From an uncultured Porphyromonas sp. (GTDB lineage Bacteria > Bacteroidota > Bacteroidia > Bacteroidales > Porphyromonadaceae), in contig CALTVJ010000066.1 in the NCBI GenBank assembly GCA_943912835.1, positions 1-8,123 of the forward strand: a stretch of DNA of 8,123 nt, read 5' to 3'. The position numbers and the translations under genes were made by a program. Positions 7,730 to 8,123 of the stretch are shown piece after piece; position 1 is the stretch's first letter; every line of letters begins with the position of its first letter. The notes beneath the pieces are model-generated. The model saw nothing but the letters and a program-made list of their open reading frames with translations, searched no databases and was not told where the DNA came from.

Positions 7730-7888
7730 TTAATTTTGTATTTCGTCATAATCTTCCTCGGCAGTATCGTAGTTCTCCATCGCTTCAAAGGAGAGATCGT
7801 AAGATAGCCTAGCGAGCAAGGACAGATGCTTTGTAACGGCGCACTTTTGAATCTGTGGGCGTGTGTAGTTAGATTTAGTTAAGTTCAT
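7730..7888 (-). CDS. Small acidic-tailed peptide, YxxP...LLA type, function unknown
   Basis: 52 residues from the ATG at 7888, stopping 10 bases before the lipoprotein ATG. The frame is open further up, to an ATG at 7900 and a GTG at 7915. The GTG lies inside the -7 promoter element and the 7900 ATG would leave a leader of about 8 bases, so 7888 is preferred. Visible features are YTRP at 8-11, a single Cys (C16), SLLARLS at 23-29, and an acidic tail with seven Asp or Glu among residues 38-52. There is no signal peptide. From memory, small Bacteroidota proteins of 40-70 residues with an N-terminal YxxP, a central LLA and an acidic end are common and unnamed; similarity to them is inferred, not tested. 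Tight spacing implies cotranscription and perhaps translational coupling with the lipoprotein. Confidence 0.6.
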   Translation of the reverse strand: MNLTKSNYTRPQIQKCAVTKHLSLLARLSYDLSFEAMENYDTAEEDYDEIQN

Positions 7889-7914
7889 ATCTCTTATCAT
7901 TTCTCTAAATTCCA

Positions 7915-7922
7915 CAAAGTTA
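7915..7922 (-). promoter_or_regulatory. Bacteroidota-type -7 element for the peptide-lipoprotein unit
   Basis: On the minus strand these bases read TAACTTTG, a perfect TAnnTTTG. Transcription would begin near 7908, leaving about 20 bases of leader before the ATG at 7888, much as in the operon promoter at 5512-5519. The -33 region is not a good TTTG match. This element is the main argument for the short form of the small peptide. Confidence 0.62.
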
Positions 7923-7924
7923 CA

Positions 7925-8122
7925 CTAATTTGAATTAAGGATGGATTGCACTACACTTAACTTATTCTCTCGGTTCAAACAAAAAAATCCACTCAATAGA
8001 AGCATCATCGTCGAGTAAGTGAAACGACAATTAACCTCTCGGTAGAGCGACATTGGTCGCCCCAATAGGAGACTATTGCATAATACGGCACTCGCTTCGT
8101 TATTTTCGACATTCGGGCTTGG
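7925..8122 (-). other. Intergenic stretch with an open frame entering from the window edge; doubtful partial gene
   Basis: The minus-strand frame starting at 8122 is open for 65 codons before a TAG at 7925-7927. An internal ATG at 8053 would give 42 residues including a hydrophobic MMLLLSGFF segment. The stop lies just before the -7 element of the next unit, as expected of an upstream gene's end. Against it: the frame is short, its composition is not protein-like, the stretch shares words with the 5482-5712 gap where the matching frame is broken, and the start is outside the window. It could be a gene tail, a degenerate repeat or chance. A 6-bp hairpin with a GAGA loop lies at 8063-8078. Confidence 0.2.
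8073..8100 (-). repeat. Intergenic repeat module, copy B
   Basis: This is the partner of the module at 5532-5559, matching it at 21 of 28 positions and sharing the exact word ACGAAGCG on the minus strand. It lies about 150 bases upstream of the -7 element at 7915-7922, so unlike copy A it does not sit at a core promoter. The word ACCGAGAG (minus strand) also occurs at 5672-5679, 7967-7974 and 8036-8043. Confidence 0.35.
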
Positions 8123-8123
8123 T

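Noticed and set aside
7889..7915. Longer form of the small peptide beginning at the GTG at 7915 or the ATG at 7900
   Set aside because: The GTG falls within the TAACTTTG promoter element and the 7900 ATG would leave almost no leader; the YxxP motif follows naturally from the 7888 start. A different promoter would reopen this.
7972..7980. GGTTCAAAC resembling a tRNA T-arm
   Set aside because: No acceptor stem, D-arm or anticodon arm can be placed around it on either strand.

Overview
The window looks like chromosome of a Bacteroidota bacterium, most plausibly Porphyromonas or a close relative. The evidence is a GH92 mannosidase lipoprotein, lipoprotein signal peptides of Bacteroidota type, a Rossmann/DUF2520 protein, two perfect matches to the Bacteroidota -7 promoter consensus TAnnTTTG, and little sign of Shine-Dalgarno sites. 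The genus is an inference. All supported genes lie on the minus strand, so transcription runs from high to low coordinates.

Region 1 (about 8123 to 5640) is a two-gene transcription unit. A -7 element at 7915-7922 is followed by a 52-residue peptide with an acidic tail (7730-7888). Ten bases later comes a 668-residue lipoprotein (5713-7719) with a fimbrillin-like N-terminal half, a Ser/Thr/Pro/Asp linker and a C-terminal half that looks like a beta-solenoid. A 12-position hairpin at 5640-5678 probably ends this unit. The stretch upstream of the promoter (7923-8123) has no clear gene. It carries an open frame running in from the window edge, and short sequence modules that recur in the other large intergenic gap.

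Region 2 (about 5519 to 36) is a compact five-gene operon. It runs from a TAnnTTTG promoter at 5512-5519 to a good intrinsic terminator at 36-68, with gaps of 3, 13, 23 and 16 bases. The order is: GH92 alpha-mannosidase lipoprotein, GT4 glycosyltransferase, Crp/Fnr-family regulator without the usual cAMP-binding residues, FMN nitroreductase-family protein, and Rossmann/DUF2520 protein. The first two genes deal with glycans, but on opposite sides of the inner membrane. The last three look like a sensor plus two nucleotide-cofactor proteins. What joins the two halves is not evident from the sequence.

No rRNA, tRNA, CRISPR array, insertion sequence or phage gene was seen. The candidates for undescribed biology are the small peptide with its composite lipoprotein, and the repeated intergenic modules.
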